Shown in pieces: positions 1-8,329 of a DNA stretch of 64,000 bases. Position numbers and translations under genes: made by a program. The DNA lies in assembly GCF_003129905.1 (NCBI RefSeq), contig NZ_QFFM01000010.1, positions 1 through 64,000 on the forward strand, read 5' to 3'. This DNA comes from Bifidobacterium callitrichidarum. GTDB taxonomy: Bacteria > Actinomycetota > Actinomycetes > Actinomycetales > Bifidobacteriaceae. Within the stretch, counting starts at the first letter, position 1; each line of letters starts with the position of its first letter. The notes under the pieces are model-generated. The model saw nothing but the letters and a program-made list of their open reading frames with translations. It was not told the DNA's origin and did not search any database.

Positions 1-112
1 ACCAAGATTGACATGAATTCCATTGGACTACCCCTCAGTCGGCTTCGCCGCCAGCTCCCCTGACAAGGGGAGCCAAGGATAAAGGGCATGTCAATCCTGG
101 TTTAACAGAGCC
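1..112. repeat. Dispersed repeat, full-length type A unit (left end cut by window)
   Basis: The unit has a core of palindromes (CTCAGTCGGCTTCGCCGC, then CTCCCCTGACAAGGGGAG) between terminal inverted repeats. The right terminus at 88-112 is the reverse complement of GGCTCTGTTAAACCAAGATT plus a few bases; the left terminus starts inside the unit because the window begins there. The same unit recurs at 6829, 31264, 37454 and 50605. It has no coding capacity, so it looks like a MITE-type non-autonomous element. Confidence 0.8.
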
Positions 113-121
113 ATATGAATT

Positions 122-171
122 GCTCCCCTCAGTCAGCTTTGCTGCCAGCTCCCCTCAGAGAGGGGAGCTGG
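122..171. repeat. Dispersed repeat, short type B core, just upstream of pgl
   Basis: This copy is the core only (CTCCCCTCAGTCAGC, then CTCCCCTCAGAGAGGGGAG) and lacks the terminal inverted repeats. It ends about 20 bases before the pgl ribosome binding site, so it would lie in the pgl leader or promoter. Confidence 0.75.
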
Positions 172-210
172 CACTACTCTTTTCAATACGCAAGAGGAAA
201 AGGAACACGT

Positions 211-1053
211 ATGGCGGAACGTAAACTGGTGGTTTATCCGGGCAAGGACCTGATGATTCAGGCGGGCGCGCGGCGCTTTGTGCTGACGCTGCTGGATTTG
301 CTGAGTGAACGGTTGCCCGACGGCGGTCAGCGCAAGCGCGTGGATGTGGCGTTGTCCGGCGGTTCGGCGGCTCAGCCGTTGGGTCTGGTGCTCGCCGATC
401 CGCTGGCGGATGCCATCGACTGGCAGCGCGTCCACTTCTGGTGGAGCGACGAACGCTTCGTGCCGGCAGACAACGCCGACCGCAACGCGCTGGAGGCCCG
501 CAAGCTGCTGCTCGACCAGTTGGTGGCCGATGGCAAGCTGCCGGAATCGAATATTCATGAGATGGCGGCAGACGTACGCTCCGCCGAGGAGATCGCATCG
601 GTGATGGCGGATGCCGCCAGCGACGATGCTTCCGTCCGAGCTGCGGCCGATGCCGTCAATGACACGCTGCTGGAAGCTGCCGCCCGTGCTTATGAGGACG
701 AGTTGACGCGAGAGCTGGGACCGAAGCCGGCCATCGACTTGATGATTCTGGGCATGGGACCGGATGGCCATTACGCCTCGCTGTTCCCCGGACATGACGA
801 GGTGCTGGTCGCCGATCGACTGGCTGTGGGCGTGAATCACTCCCCCAAGATGCCGCCGTTGCGCGTCTCGTTGACCGCGCCGCTCATCGCGCGTTCCCGT
901 CACACGTGGTTCTTCGCGGCCGGTGCCGGCAAGGCCGAGTCGCTGGCGCACGTGTTCGCACAGCCGAACAATCCGGCATATCCGTCGTCGTTCGCCGGTG
1001 GAGTGGACGAATTCGTCTGGTTCTCGACCGAGGAGACCGTGACGAAGCTCTGA
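211..1053 (+). CDS. pgl: 6-phosphogluconolactonase
   Basis: Hydrolyses 6-phosphoglucono-lactone to 6-phosphogluconate in the cytosolic oxidative pentose-phosphate pathway. The 280-residue protein has the family's SGGS phosphate-binding loop near residue 50, the WWSDERFVP motif near 77-85, and LGMGPDGH at 180-187, all typical of the DevB/Pgl type (usual length 230-280). The frame is open upstream to 115, but those codons come from a repeat unit. The ATG at 211, with AGAGGAAAAGG about 8 bases before it, is the better start. The gene converges on gnd, the next enzyme of the pathway, and is followed by a strong terminator. Confidence 0.93.
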   Translation: MAERKLVVYPGKDLMIQAGARRFVLTLLDLLSERLPDGGQRKRVDVALSGGSAAQPLGLVLADPLADAIDWQRVHFWWSDERFVPADNADRNALEARKLLLDQLVADGKLPESNIHEMAADVRSAEEIASVMADAASDDASVRAAADAVNDTLLEAAARAYEDELTRELGPKPAIDLMILGMGPDGHYASLFPGHDEVLVADRLAVGVNHSPKMPPLRVSLTAPLIARSRHTWFFAAGAGKAESLAHVFAQPNNPAYPSSFAGGVDEFVWFSTEETVTKL

Positions 1054-1106
1054 GGTGGGCGCGGGCACAGACCGTGTGCCCCGTAAGGGCATTTCACCTA
1101 AAAAAA

Positions 1107-1150
1107 TGGGCTATCGGGGCAATATTGCTTGCCCCGATAGCCCATTTTTC
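1107..1150 (+). terminator. Rho-independent terminator after pgl
   Basis: There is a perfect 16-bp stem (1107-1122 with 1129-1144) with a 6-base loop, followed by TTTTT and preceded by a run of A. It could act on both strands. Its stem contains the GGGGCA/TGCCCC motif of the periodic array that follows. Confidence 0.85.
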
Positions 1151-1335
1151 GTCAGAATCGCATATGGGGGCACGGGCCTTATCACGTCATTTTGACGATT
1201 CAGACAAAAACGGCGGAATTCCAACGATTCTCATTTGCCCCGATACGCTAAAAACGCCTCAAATCAGTCTCCGGGGGCACATCGCGTGCCCCGATACTCG
1301 AATTTGATACGAAAAGTGGCTATTGGGGCACGGAT
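1107..1335. repeat. Degenerate ~52-bp periodic GGGGCA/TGCCCC array, locus 1
   Basis: GGGGC occurs at 1116, 1167, 1274 and 1325, and GCCCC (usually followed by GATA) at 1131, 1237 and 1288. The spacings are 51, 107 and 51 for the first set and 106 and 51 for the second, that is multiples of about 51-53. Each unit resembles the arm of a hairpin. The same periodicity is seen near 39.0 kb and 55.6 kb. No open reading frame of note runs through it. Confidence 0.65.
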
Positions 1336-1397
1336 TTGCATTGCGCGGAGGAACCCCAGGACCGACACGGTGACATAGCCGCTGTGAGAGGAAAATC

Positions 1398-1806
1398 AGG
1401 AGAGCCCATCGAGCTCTCCTCAAACCGAAAGACGAGAACACATCTTCAGAGTGCAGCTTGCCTTCATCGCCCTTGGCCCCTGCAATGCGGGGCCTGTTGC
1501 GGCAAAAATCAGCCCTGGCTCAGCGGCATATCCGCCGGCCTTCGAAGAAGAATGGAAAACCCACTGGAATGGCAGCATAACCGCCAGTCCAGTGGGTCAG
1601 TCAACAGTCCATTTGACTGTGCTCAAGCCTGAAAATCAGCTCTGCTGCTCTTCAGGCTTGCCTTCTTCGACCAGCAATTACGGACCGGCCTACGGCCGGG
1701 CTCAGATCTGGCTCGGCGGTAAACCGCCTCGCAACCGAAGAAGGCCGGAGAGCCCACAGGGCTCTCCTAAGCCTGAAATTACGAAGCTACGCTTCGATTT
1801 CAGGCT
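1398..1806. repeat. Cluster of stem-loops between pgl and gnd
   Basis: Five clear inverted repeats follow one another: 1398-1420 (AGGAGAGC arms), 1560-1596 (CCCACTGGA arms), 1624-1660 (CAAGCCTGAA arms), 1747-1767 (GGAGAGCCC arms, 3-base loop) and 1770-1806 (AGCCTGAAAT arms with an inner CGAAGC/GCTTCG stem). Arm sequences recur between stem-loops. The last one contains the gnd stop codon at 1787-1789, so it probably forms in the gnd mRNA and serves as a terminator or 3' stabiliser. With the array at 1107-1335 this accounts for most of the 733-base gap between the two genes. Confidence 0.7.
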
Positions 1807-3241
1807 GGCCCGCTTCGGCCCACAACGTGTGGAACACACCCGGCTTGTCGACGCGGCCGTAGGTGTGGGCACCGAAGAGGTCACGCTGGGACTGGGTCAG
1901 GGCGGTGGGCAGGCGCTTGGAGCGCAGGCCGTCGTAGTAGGCCAGGGAGCTGGAGAACACCGGGGTCGGGATGCCGGCCTCGATGGCCTTCACGATCACG
2001 CGGCGCCAGGCGTCCTGGGACTCGCCGATGATCTTCTCGAAGTACGGGTCGAACAGCAGGCTCTCCGGCGGGTTGTCGCCCTTGAAGGCCTCGGTGATGC
2101 GGTCGAGCAGGAACTGGGCGCGGATGATGCAGCCGCCGCGCCAGATGCGGGCCACCTCGGACAGGTTGATGTCCCAACCGTATTCCTTGGCACCGTCCTG
2201 AATCTCGTTGAGGCCCTGGGCGTAGGCGACCACCTTGGAAGCGAACAGCGCCTTGCGCACGTCCTCCACGAATGCGGCCTTCTCCTCGCCGTTCAGGTCG
2301 ATGGTCTTGTTCGGACCGGCCAGGCCTTCCTTCTGAGCGGCCTCGCGCAGCTCGCCGTGGGAGGACAGGGCACGGGCGAACACGGCCTCGCCGATGGAAG
2401 CGACCGGGGAGCCGAACTCCAGACCGGTCTGCACGGTCCAGGTGCCGGTGCCCTTCATGCCGGCGTGGTCGACGACCACGTCCACGAACGGCTTGCCGGT
2501 TTCGGCGTCCTTGTGGTGCAGGATCTCGGCGGTGATCTCGATGAGGTAGGAATCGAGATCACCCTTGTTCCACTCCTCGAACACGTCGCCGATCTCCTCG
2601 GCGTCCATGCCCAGGCCGCGGCGCAGGATGTCGTAAGCCTCGCCGATCACCTGCATGTCCGCGTACTCGATACCGTTGTGCACCATCTTGACGAAGTGGC
2701 CGGCGCCGTCCGTGCCGATGTGGGTCACGCAGGGCTCGCCGTTGACCTTGGCCGCGATGGATTCGAGAATCGGGCCGAGGGTCTTCCAGGATTCCGCGGT
2801 GCCGCCGGGCATCAGGGACGGGCCGTTGAGCGCGCCTTCCTCGCCGCCGGACACGCCGCAGCCCACGAAGTGGAAGCCCTTGGCGCGCACTTCCTTCTCG
2901 CGCTTGATGGTGTCCTTGAAGAAGCTGTTGCCGCCGTCCACGATGATGTCACCGGGCTCGAAGACCTCCTCGAGCTGCTCGATCACGGCATCGGTCGGGG
3001 CGCCGGCCTTGACCATGATGATGGCCGTACGCGGGCGCTTCAGGGACGCGGCGAACTCCTCCAGCGTCTTGGCCGGCACGAAGTTGCCCTCGGTGCCGTG
3101 CTCGTCCATCAGCTTTTCGGTACGGGAGTAATGACGGTTGAACAGGGCCACCGTGTTGCCGTGGTGGGCCAGGTTGCGCGCCAGGTTGGAGCCCATGGCG
3201 GCCAGTCCGATAACGCCGATATTTGCAGTAGCTTCGGCCAT
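1787..3241 (-). CDS. gnd: 6-phosphogluconate dehydrogenase, decarboxylating
   Basis: Oxidatively decarboxylates 6-phosphogluconate to ribulose-5-phosphate with NADP+. The 484 residues match the usual family length. The Rossmann fingerprint GLAAMGSNLA is at residues 12-21, the substrate motif SGGEEGA at 131-137, and the catalytic region HFVKMVHNG at 182-190 (Lys185, His188 and Asn189 by position). AAGGAAAGG lies just before the ATG at 3241. The gene converges on pgl, so the two enzymes of the oxidative branch sit together but are transcribed separately. Its last codons are built into a strong stem-loop (1770-1806). Confidence 0.96.
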   Translation of the reverse strand: MAEATANIGVIGLAAMGSNLARNLAHHGNTVALFNRHYSRTEKLMDEHGTEGNFVPAKTLEEFAASLKRPRTAIIMVKAGAPTDAVIEQLEEVFEPGDIIVDGGNSFFKDTIKREKEVRAKGFHFVGCGVSGGEEGALNGPSLMPGGTAESWKTLGPILESIAAKVNGEPCVTHIGTDGAGHFVKMVHNGIEYADMQVIGEAYDILRRGLGMDAEEIGDVFEEWNKGDLDSYLIEITAEILHHKDAETGKPFVDVVVDHAGMKGTGTWTVQTGLEFGSPVASIGEAVFARALSSHGELREAAQKEGLAGPNKTIDLNGEEKAAFVEDVRKALFASKVVAYAQGLNEIQDGAKEYGWDINLSEVARIWRGGCIIRAQFLLDRITEAFKGDNPPESLLFDPYFEKIIGESQDAWRRVIVKAIEAGIPTPVFSSSLAYYDGLRSKRLPTALTQSQRDLFGAHTYGRVDKPGVFHTLWAEAGQPEIEA

Positions 3242-3337
3242 TGCCTTGCCTTTCCTTGACTTCGGTCAAACAACTGCAAGTCTATCGTTCGGCATGACCC
3301 CGCGCACGGGTCGTCTTACGCTGCCCGCGTAGCGGAA

Positions 3338-4591
3338 TCACATACGTCCGGCCTTGGAGGGGTCGATGTGCATCGTCTGGAATCGGTCGGCCATGTAGGA
3401 ATCACCGAAATGCTCGCCGAACCACATGGCGACCGGCGAATCCTGCACCTGACCGGCCATGCGCCCGTACCAGCAGTCCAGCGCCATCAGCGTGAAAACG
3501 ATGTCGATCACCATGAGCACCGCGCACACCGCAGTCAGCGAGTAGCGCACCTTCCAGGGGATCCGGTTGATAAGCGCAAGCATGCGCGGCAGCAGGAACC
3601 TGACCCACACCACACCGATAAGGCCCCAGAAGAACATGTACTTGCCGGACGTGCGGCCGTCGATGGACAGCCACTGGCCGGTGTAGTCCCACGCGGTGAT
3701 GCCGAACGCCACCTCCATGAACCAGCTCGTGCAGTATTCGAACGCGCCGCCGATCACCGCGGACGCACAGAAGATGAGGAACGGGTTCGCTTTCCACAAC
3801 CGGTTCAGGCAGACGGTCACCAGCACGGCCCCGCAGCCGTAGATCGGCGAGAACGGGCCCCACAGCAGGCCCGCACGGTCCTGCAGTTCGCCGTGGTACA
3901 GCGCCATGTGGTAGATCGTCTCGATGACGAGTCCTCCCACGGAAGCGATGGTGAACAGCCAGAAGATATTGAAGAAGTCCAGCGCGATGTAGCCTTTGCC
4001 GGACTGGTCGCGCCCGAGCATGCCTGCGGCCACGGCGGATTCGTAGTCGCTGCGTTCGTCCATGCGCCTGAGCGCACGTTGCAGCCGACGTTCCTCTCGC
4101 AGCGACGGATCGGCCGTGACGGAAATCACGATGAGGATGACCATCTGGATGGCCGGCAACACGAGGTTCCAGCCGAGGCCTTCGAGCGCCAACGACAGCA
4201 TGCCGTCCGCCAGGGTGAGCGGCATGAGCACGTACGCCCAGCGTGCGGCGTACCGGCGTCGGTTGCGCACCAGTAATACGCCGAAAATGGTCAGGCACAC
4301 GGCGTTGACGATGAGCACCACCGCATGCGCCGCGGTCAGGATGAAGGTCAGGCTCAGCGCGTCCACGTGGCCGCGGCCCTCCGCGATCTCACGGATGGCG
4401 TACAGGGAGGACAGCACCAGGATGGGCAGCGTTGCCAGTCCGTCCAGCAGCACCAGCACGCCGTAGACGCGGGCCAGAATCGGCAGTCGCTTGGCATCCA
4501 GGTCCATGTCGGCGCCGTCCAGCTCAGTGGCGGCCAGTTCGGCGACCACGGCCGATTCCTCCGGGGACTCGGAAGGCGAGACTTGTGTCAT
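3338..4591 (-). CDS. Membrane protein with putative ABC-transporter type IV (CmpB) domain
   Basis: 417 residues, several predicted membrane spans. The N-terminal half has about four hydrophobic segments and a charged linker. The C-terminal half carries the conserved features of the CmpB / putative ABC-transporter type IV family: LLWGPFSPIYGCGAVL, then GGAFEYCTSWFMEVAFG and AWDYTGQWLSIDGR. The role of this family is not established and no ATPase lies next to it. ATG at 4591 is preceded by AGGAG at 7 bases; an upstream GTG or ATG at 4606 has no such site. It lies upstream of gnd on the same strand with a 96-base gap and could be co-transcribed with it. Confidence 0.75.
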   Translation of the reverse strand: MTQVSPSESPEESAVVAELAATELDGADMDLDAKRLPILARVYGVLVLLDGLATLPILVLSSLYAIREIAEGRGHVDALSLTFILTAAHAVVLIVNAVCLTIFGVLLVRNRRRYAARWAYVLMPLTLADGMLSLALEGLGWNLVLPAIQMVILIVISVTADPSLREERRLQRALRRMDERSDYESAVAAGMLGRDQSGKGYIALDFFNIFWLFTIASVGGLVIETIYHMALYHGELQDRAGLLWGPFSPIYGCGAVLVTVCLNRLWKANPFLIFCASAVIGGAFEYCTSWFMEVAFGITAWDYTGQWLSIDGRTSGKYMFFWGLIGVVWVRFLLPRMLALINRIPWKVRYSLTAVCAVLMVIDIVFTLMALDCWYGRMAGQVQDSPVAMWFGEHFGDSYMADRFQTMHIDPSKAGRM

Positions 4592-4653
4592 ACGGTGTCT
4601 CCTCATTTATGAAGCGTTATCGAATCGGCATGAGCCTATGCTGGCGACTTTTT

Positions 4654-4765
4654 GGCTCCCCTCTCTGAGGGGAGCTGTCGAACGAAGTGAGACTGAGGGG
4701 AGTGACACTGCATATGACTCCCCTCAGTCAGCTTCGCTGACAGCTCCCCTCAGAGAGGGGAGCCA
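4654..4765. repeat. Inverted pair of type B repeat cores
   Basis: One core runs inverted at 4654-4704 and a second runs direct at 4716-4765, separated by 11 bases. The two could pair into a long cruciform. They fill the middle of the 401-base gap between the divergent CmpB-domain gene and the surface-protein gene at 4993. A TTGACA hexamer at 4851 is a possible -35 element for the latter, but no convincing -10 follows at the right distance. Confidence 0.75.
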
Positions 4766-4992
4766 GAAAAAGGCCATTTACATATTCGGCTTCTGCCCAC
4801 GCTAGCACGCCGGGGCTTTCAGGAAACTCCCCAAAACTGTCCAGAAGGCCTTGACAGAAGTTCCAGAGACTCTTTCGGGCCATACAAGGGACCTTTGCGG
4901 CAGGAGCGGTGTACTGAAACCATCAACGCACGACGAGTGCCCACCGCAAGCGCGGGCAGCAGTAACCGCCATGCACTGTGAAAGGAATCATC

Positions 4993-6651
4993 ATGACCAG
5001 CACGCATTCGTCCGGCAAGCGGCGGACGTCCGCCCACGGAAACGACAACCAGCATCGAGACGCCCGCCCCGGCTCGTCCAAGGCCCGCCGCACCGCACAG
5101 CTTCCGCTTGGCAAGGCCGCGGCCGCAGCGGCCGCCATCTCCCTGATCACCGGATTCGGATACGGCATGGCCGGCACCGCCATCGCCTCCAATCTGGGAC
5201 TCGGCTCCTCCAGCAGCAGTTCCGCCGCGAACGGCAACGCGCAGGGCGGCATGGGCGGAGGCGCCGACACCATGACTTTCGACTACACCGGCACCTACTC
5301 CGGTGCCCTCACCGCGGACGGCAAGAAGGTCAGCTCCGACGGCGAGACCACCGAGGCCACCGAATCGGACCAGAACGTGGCGCTGGCCGAAAACGGCGGC
5401 ACCCTCACCCTCACGAACGCCACGCTGAACAAGTCCGGCGATTCGGACAACGCCGACAACAACAACTTCTACGGCACCAACTCCGTCTCCCTGACCGTGG
5501 GCGAGGACTCCAAGACCATCATCTCCGACTCCTCGCTCAACGCCTCCAGCTCCGGCTCGAACGGCATCTTCGCCACGGATTCGGGCACCGTACTGGCCAA
5601 CAACGTGAAGATCACCACCACGTCCGACAATTCACGAGCGCTGGACGCCACGTACGGCGGCACGATTCTGGCGAGCGCAGTCACCGCCTCCACGCAGGGC
5701 GACCACAGCGCCACCATCGCCACCGACCGCGGCGGCGGCTCCATCTCCGCCACCGATTCCACGCTTTCGACCGCCGGCTCAGGCTCGCCGCTGCTCTACT
5801 CCACGGGCGACGTGCAGGTCTCCGGGGTCACGGGCACGTCCACCGGCTCGCAGATCGCCGGCATGGAGGGCCTGAACACCATCCTCATCAAGGATTCCAA
5901 GCTGACCAGCACCATCACGGACAAGACGGCCAGCGACCCGATCGCCAACGGCGTGATCATCTACCAGTCCACCTCGGGCGACGCCGAGTCCACCACGGGC
6001 GAGCATGCCACATTCCAGGCGGCGGATTCCACGCTGAAGTCCTCGATCCAGTCCGGCTCGATGTTCTACTTCACGAACACCACGGCCGATGTGGTGCTGT
6101 CCAACACCACACTCGACTTCGATTCAAGCAAGGCGGCGCTCATCACCGCGGCCGGCAACGACTCCAACAATTGGGGCCAGGCCGGTTCGAACGGCGCGAC
6201 CGTGGTGTTCACCGGCCGCAACCAGACGTTGAAGGGCGCGGTGAGCGCGGACACCATCTCCTCAGTCACGCTGAACCTGCTTGAGGGGTCGACCTGGACC
6301 GGCACGGCCTCGATCGCCGAGAACGCGAACGGATCCACCTCGGACGCCCCGATCACGGTGAACGTGGACGACACCTCCACCTGGACGGTCACCGGCGACA
6401 CCACCGTCTCCGCCCTGAACGTGGCGGACGGCGGCAAGGTGGTCGACTCGGACGGCAACACCGTGACGATCGTCGCGAACGGCAAGACCGTGGCCAAGGG
6501 CACCGGTTCGGTGACCGTGACCGTCACCGGCGACTACGGCACCACGCTGCCGGACTCCGCCACCGGTGAGGACACGCAGCTCGACACGGACCTCATCGAC
6601 CGCTCCGACTTCGACGACCAGTTCGACACCTCGACCAGCTGGAGCATGTGA
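4993..6651 (+). CDS. Secreted beta-helix-like surface protein with N-terminal membrane anchor
   Basis: 552 residues. A basic, Arg/His/Ser-rich start (about 1-35) leads into an Ala-rich hydrophobic segment (about 37-60), then a Ser-run and the motif QGGMGGG. The rest is Thr/Ser/Asp/Asn-rich and made of short repeating strands (patterns such as TLTLTNATL, ADSTLKSS, LSNTTLDFDSS), as expected of a right-handed beta-helix. No LPXTG sorting signal is visible, so the hydrophobic segment probably anchors it. AAAGGA precedes the ATG at 4993. The next gene (7021) repeats the anchor layout. Function unknown; an adhesin or carbohydrate-contact role is only an inference from the fold. Confidence 0.7.
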   Translation: MTSTHSSGKRRTSAHGNDNQHRDARPGSSKARRTAQLPLGKAAAAAAAISLITGFGYGMAGTAIASNLGLGSSSSSSAANGNAQGGMGGGADTMTFDYTGTYSGALTADGKKVSSDGETTEATESDQNVALAENGGTLTLTNATLNKSGDSDNADNNNFYGTNSVSLTVGEDSKTIISDSSLNASSSGSNGIFATDSGTVLANNVKITTTSDNSRALDATYGGTILASAVTASTQGDHSATIATDRGGGSISATDSTLSTAGSGSPLLYSTGDVQVSGVTGTSTGSQIAGMEGLNTILIKDSKLTSTITDKTASDPIANGVIIYQSTSGDAESTTGEHATFQAADSTLKSSIQSGSMFYFTNTTADVVLSNTTLDFDSSKAALITAAGNDSNNWGQAGSNGATVVFTGRNQTLKGAVSADTISSVTLNLLEGSTWTGTASIAENANGSTSDAPITVNVDDTSTWTVTGDTTVSALNVADGGKVVDSDGNTVTIVANGKTVAKGTGSVTVTVTGDYGTTLPDSATGEDTQLDTDLIDRSDFDDQFDTSTSWSM

Positions 6652-6662
6652 CGCCACAAACG

Positions 6663-6717
6663 GCGTTCCTTCGCTTCCCGCTTTGCTAGACGGCTTCTCT
6701 CAAAGCGGGGAGCCAAG
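6663..6717. repeat. Degenerate type B repeat core
   Basis: A decayed copy of the short core (CGCTTCCCGCTTTGC, then CTTCTCTCAAAGCGGGGAGCC) starts 12 bases after the stop codon at 6651. It can still fold into a stem and may act as the 3' hairpin of that gene. Confidence 0.5.
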
Positions 6718-6828
6718 GAACGAAGCCATCAGATTTGCGTCGGGTGATGCGGGGCGCACCCGACGCGCTATCCCCTCGCCCCTTCGGCCCCGCACCACGT
6801 TTCCAAACCACAACCAATAAACCAATAA

Positions 6829-6950
6829 GACTCCGTTAATCCAAAGTCGGCATGAACCCGATTGGACTACCCCTCAGTCGGCTTCGCCGCCAGCTCCCCT
6901 GACAAGGGGAGCCAAGGATAAGGGCGCGCCCGCATTGGTTTGACAGAGCC
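6829..6950. repeat. Dispersed repeat, type A unit
   Basis: A full unit with diverged terminal inverted repeats (left 6829-6854, right ending GACAGAGCC at 6950) and the usual palindromic core. It ends about 57 bases before the ribosome binding site of the gene at 7021 and occupies most of the 369-base gap. Confidence 0.75.
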
Positions 6951-7020
6951 AATAACCACCAATCCGCGATGCTCCGAACCGCGCACTCCCGTACCAGCGG
7001 TTCATAGGAAAGGACCAATC

Positions 7021-7935
7021 ATGAGCAACAACGACACCACGAACATCATCCCGCAGAACAACGGCGGCGAGCCGACCACCGGCTCCACCACGCCGATCAC
7101 GGCGAAGTCCTCCGGCACGACCGGCACGTCCGGCGCGTATGCGGAATCCGGTCAGAGTGCCGCCCGCATCAACGGCGGCACGTCGGCTTCGGCATCCACC
7201 GGTTCGGCGGACGACCAGAGCCTGCCGCTGTCCTACACGCCACAGCAGTCCAATGCCAGCAATTATGCGGGCTCAGCATCCAGCCAGCAGACGCAGTCCG
7301 CACAGCAGTCCACCCCGTTCGCCACGGCCCCGACGCAGGGCGTGCCAGGTGCGTACAGCGCGCCTACGCAGCAGGCCGGCCAAGCCAACGCCTACTGGCA
7401 GTCCGCCGCCGCCAACGCTCCCGTGGCCCCGGCGATCCCCGGCGGCGAGGCCGCTGCGGCCGGCACGTTCTCCGGCAAGGCCATCGCATTGATCGTGGGC
7501 ATCAGCTTGGTCTGCGGCCTGGTGGGCGGCCTCGGCGGCGGCATGGCGTACGGTGCGATCGCCGGCAACGGCTCCTCCTCGTCCAGCCAGCAGATGCAGA
7601 TGGGCGGCGGACAGGGCGGCATGGGCGGTCAGTCCGGCAACGGCAACAGCCAGGGCGGCCAGAGCCTGCCGGGAGGCCAGTCGACCGATGGTCAGTCCTC
7701 CAGCGGACAGTCCACGGACAGCGAGTCGTCCAGCGGCTCGTCCAGCTCCGACGGCAGCAGCCAGTCGGGCCAGTCCGGTTCCGTGCCGTCCATGCCCGGC
7801 GGCCAGTCCGCTCCGGGAGGCCAGTCGACTGACGGCCAGAGCGGTTCCGCTTCGGGCCAGTCCACGGACGGCTCCTCCGAATCTTCCAGCCAACTGAACG
7901 GCACCTCCGAAGACGCGAGCACCATCCAGAGCTGA
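7021..7935 (+). CDS. Ser/Gly/Gln-rich single-span membrane protein
   Basis: 304 residues. A hydrophilic Asn/Thr/Ser/Gln-rich region (1-150) precedes one hydrophobic segment near 155-180 (ALIVGISLVCGLVGGLGGGM). After it come SSSSS, QGGMGGQ and a long low-complexity tail rich in GGQSTDGQS-type repeats. The segment after the membrane span matches that of the neighbouring beta-helix protein (GMA..xIAxN, SSSSS, QGGMGG), so the two share an anchor module. The ATG at 7021 is preceded by AGGAAAGGA. The tail could be a glycosylated or wall-spanning stalk; that is inference. No homologue is recognised. Confidence 0.65.
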   Translation: MSNNDTTNIIPQNNGGEPTTGSTTPITAKSSGTTGTSGAYAESGQSAARINGGTSASASTGSADDQSLPLSYTPQQSNASNYAGSASSQQTQSAQQSTPFATAPTQGVPGAYSAPTQQAGQANAYWQSAAANAPVAPAIPGGEAAAAGTFSGKAIALIVGISLVCGLVGGLGGGMAYGAIAGNGSSSSSQQMQMGGGQGGMGGQSGNGNSQGGQSLPGGQSTDGQSSSGQSTDSESSSGSSSSDGSSQSGQSGSVPSMPGGQSAPGGQSTDGQSGSASGQSTDGSSESSSQLNGTSEDASTIQS

Positions 7936-7943
7936 TACAGCAA

Positions 7944-8131
7944 GGTTCCGTTAAACCAAGATTGACATGACTGTTACTGGACTACCCCTCAGTCGGCTTC
8001 GCCGCCAGCTCCCCTGCAATCAAGGATGAACTTCGTTCACGTCTTGCTAGCTCGACTACCGTCTCGCGCATCGCCTACGGACAGCACACCGTGCTGTCCG
8101 TTTCACGGCGACGCCCTGACAAGGGGAGCCA
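7944..8131. repeat. Dispersed repeat, long variant with type A left end
   Basis: The left terminal repeat (7944-7969) and the core are present. The core is interrupted after CTCCCCTG by about 90 extra bases, which include CGAACTTCGTTC-like and CAGCACACCGTGCTG palindromes, before GACAAGGGGAGCC resumes. The right terminal repeat is not recognisable. The same 90-base middle occurs at 14346, 40150, 41660 and 49729. Confidence 0.75.
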
Positions 8132-8171
8132 GGAGTGGAAGCCAAAGCTGACATCCATCACCAAAATAGAC

Positions 8172-8210
8172 AGACTGCCCAGCGGCGCACGATTTGCCGC
8201 TGGGCAGTCT
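8172..8210 (+). terminator. Rho-independent-like terminator after the Ser/Gly-rich protein gene
   Basis: A perfect 15-bp stem (8172-8186 with 8196-8210) has a 9-base loop. The T-run afterwards is weak (GCGTTTCC). It separates the surface-protein genes from the YhgE operon. Confidence 0.65.
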
Positions 8211-8252
8211 GCGTTTCCGGCCGCGCGCATCCCGAAATCTCCCGGCATGGCA

Positions 8253-8307
8253 TTACGCTACTTACTGCGTAGCGCTACGTTTTCCGTATCGCTACGGGAA
8301 ACGTAGC
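8253..8307. promoter_or_regulatory. Palindromic operator candidate upstream of the YhgE/Pip operon
   Basis: Two nested palindromes lie 23 bases before the operon's start codon. One is TACGC...GCGTA at 8254-8272. The other has 15-base arms GCTACGTTTTCCGTA (8274-8288) and TACGGGAAACGTAGC (8293-8307), 14 of 15 matching around a 4-base spacer. A TetR-family regulator closes the same operon, so this is the natural place for its operator. The assignment is inference from position and symmetry. Confidence 0.5.
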
Positions 8308-8329
8308 ATCACAAGACCGGGGGTATGCA

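Noticed and set aside
115-210. N-terminal extension of pgl starting at 115
   Set aside because: These codons lie in a dispersed repeat and add residues unlike any Pgl; the ATG at 211 has a good ribosome binding site.
1451-3259. 602-codon plus-strand frame opposite gnd
   Set aside because: It overlaps gnd completely and starts in a region of hairpins; no ribosome binding site.
4851-4890. Promoter with TTGACA at 4851 before the beta-helix protein gene
   Set aside because: No -10 box at 16-18 bases; the closest candidate is about 24-26 bases away.
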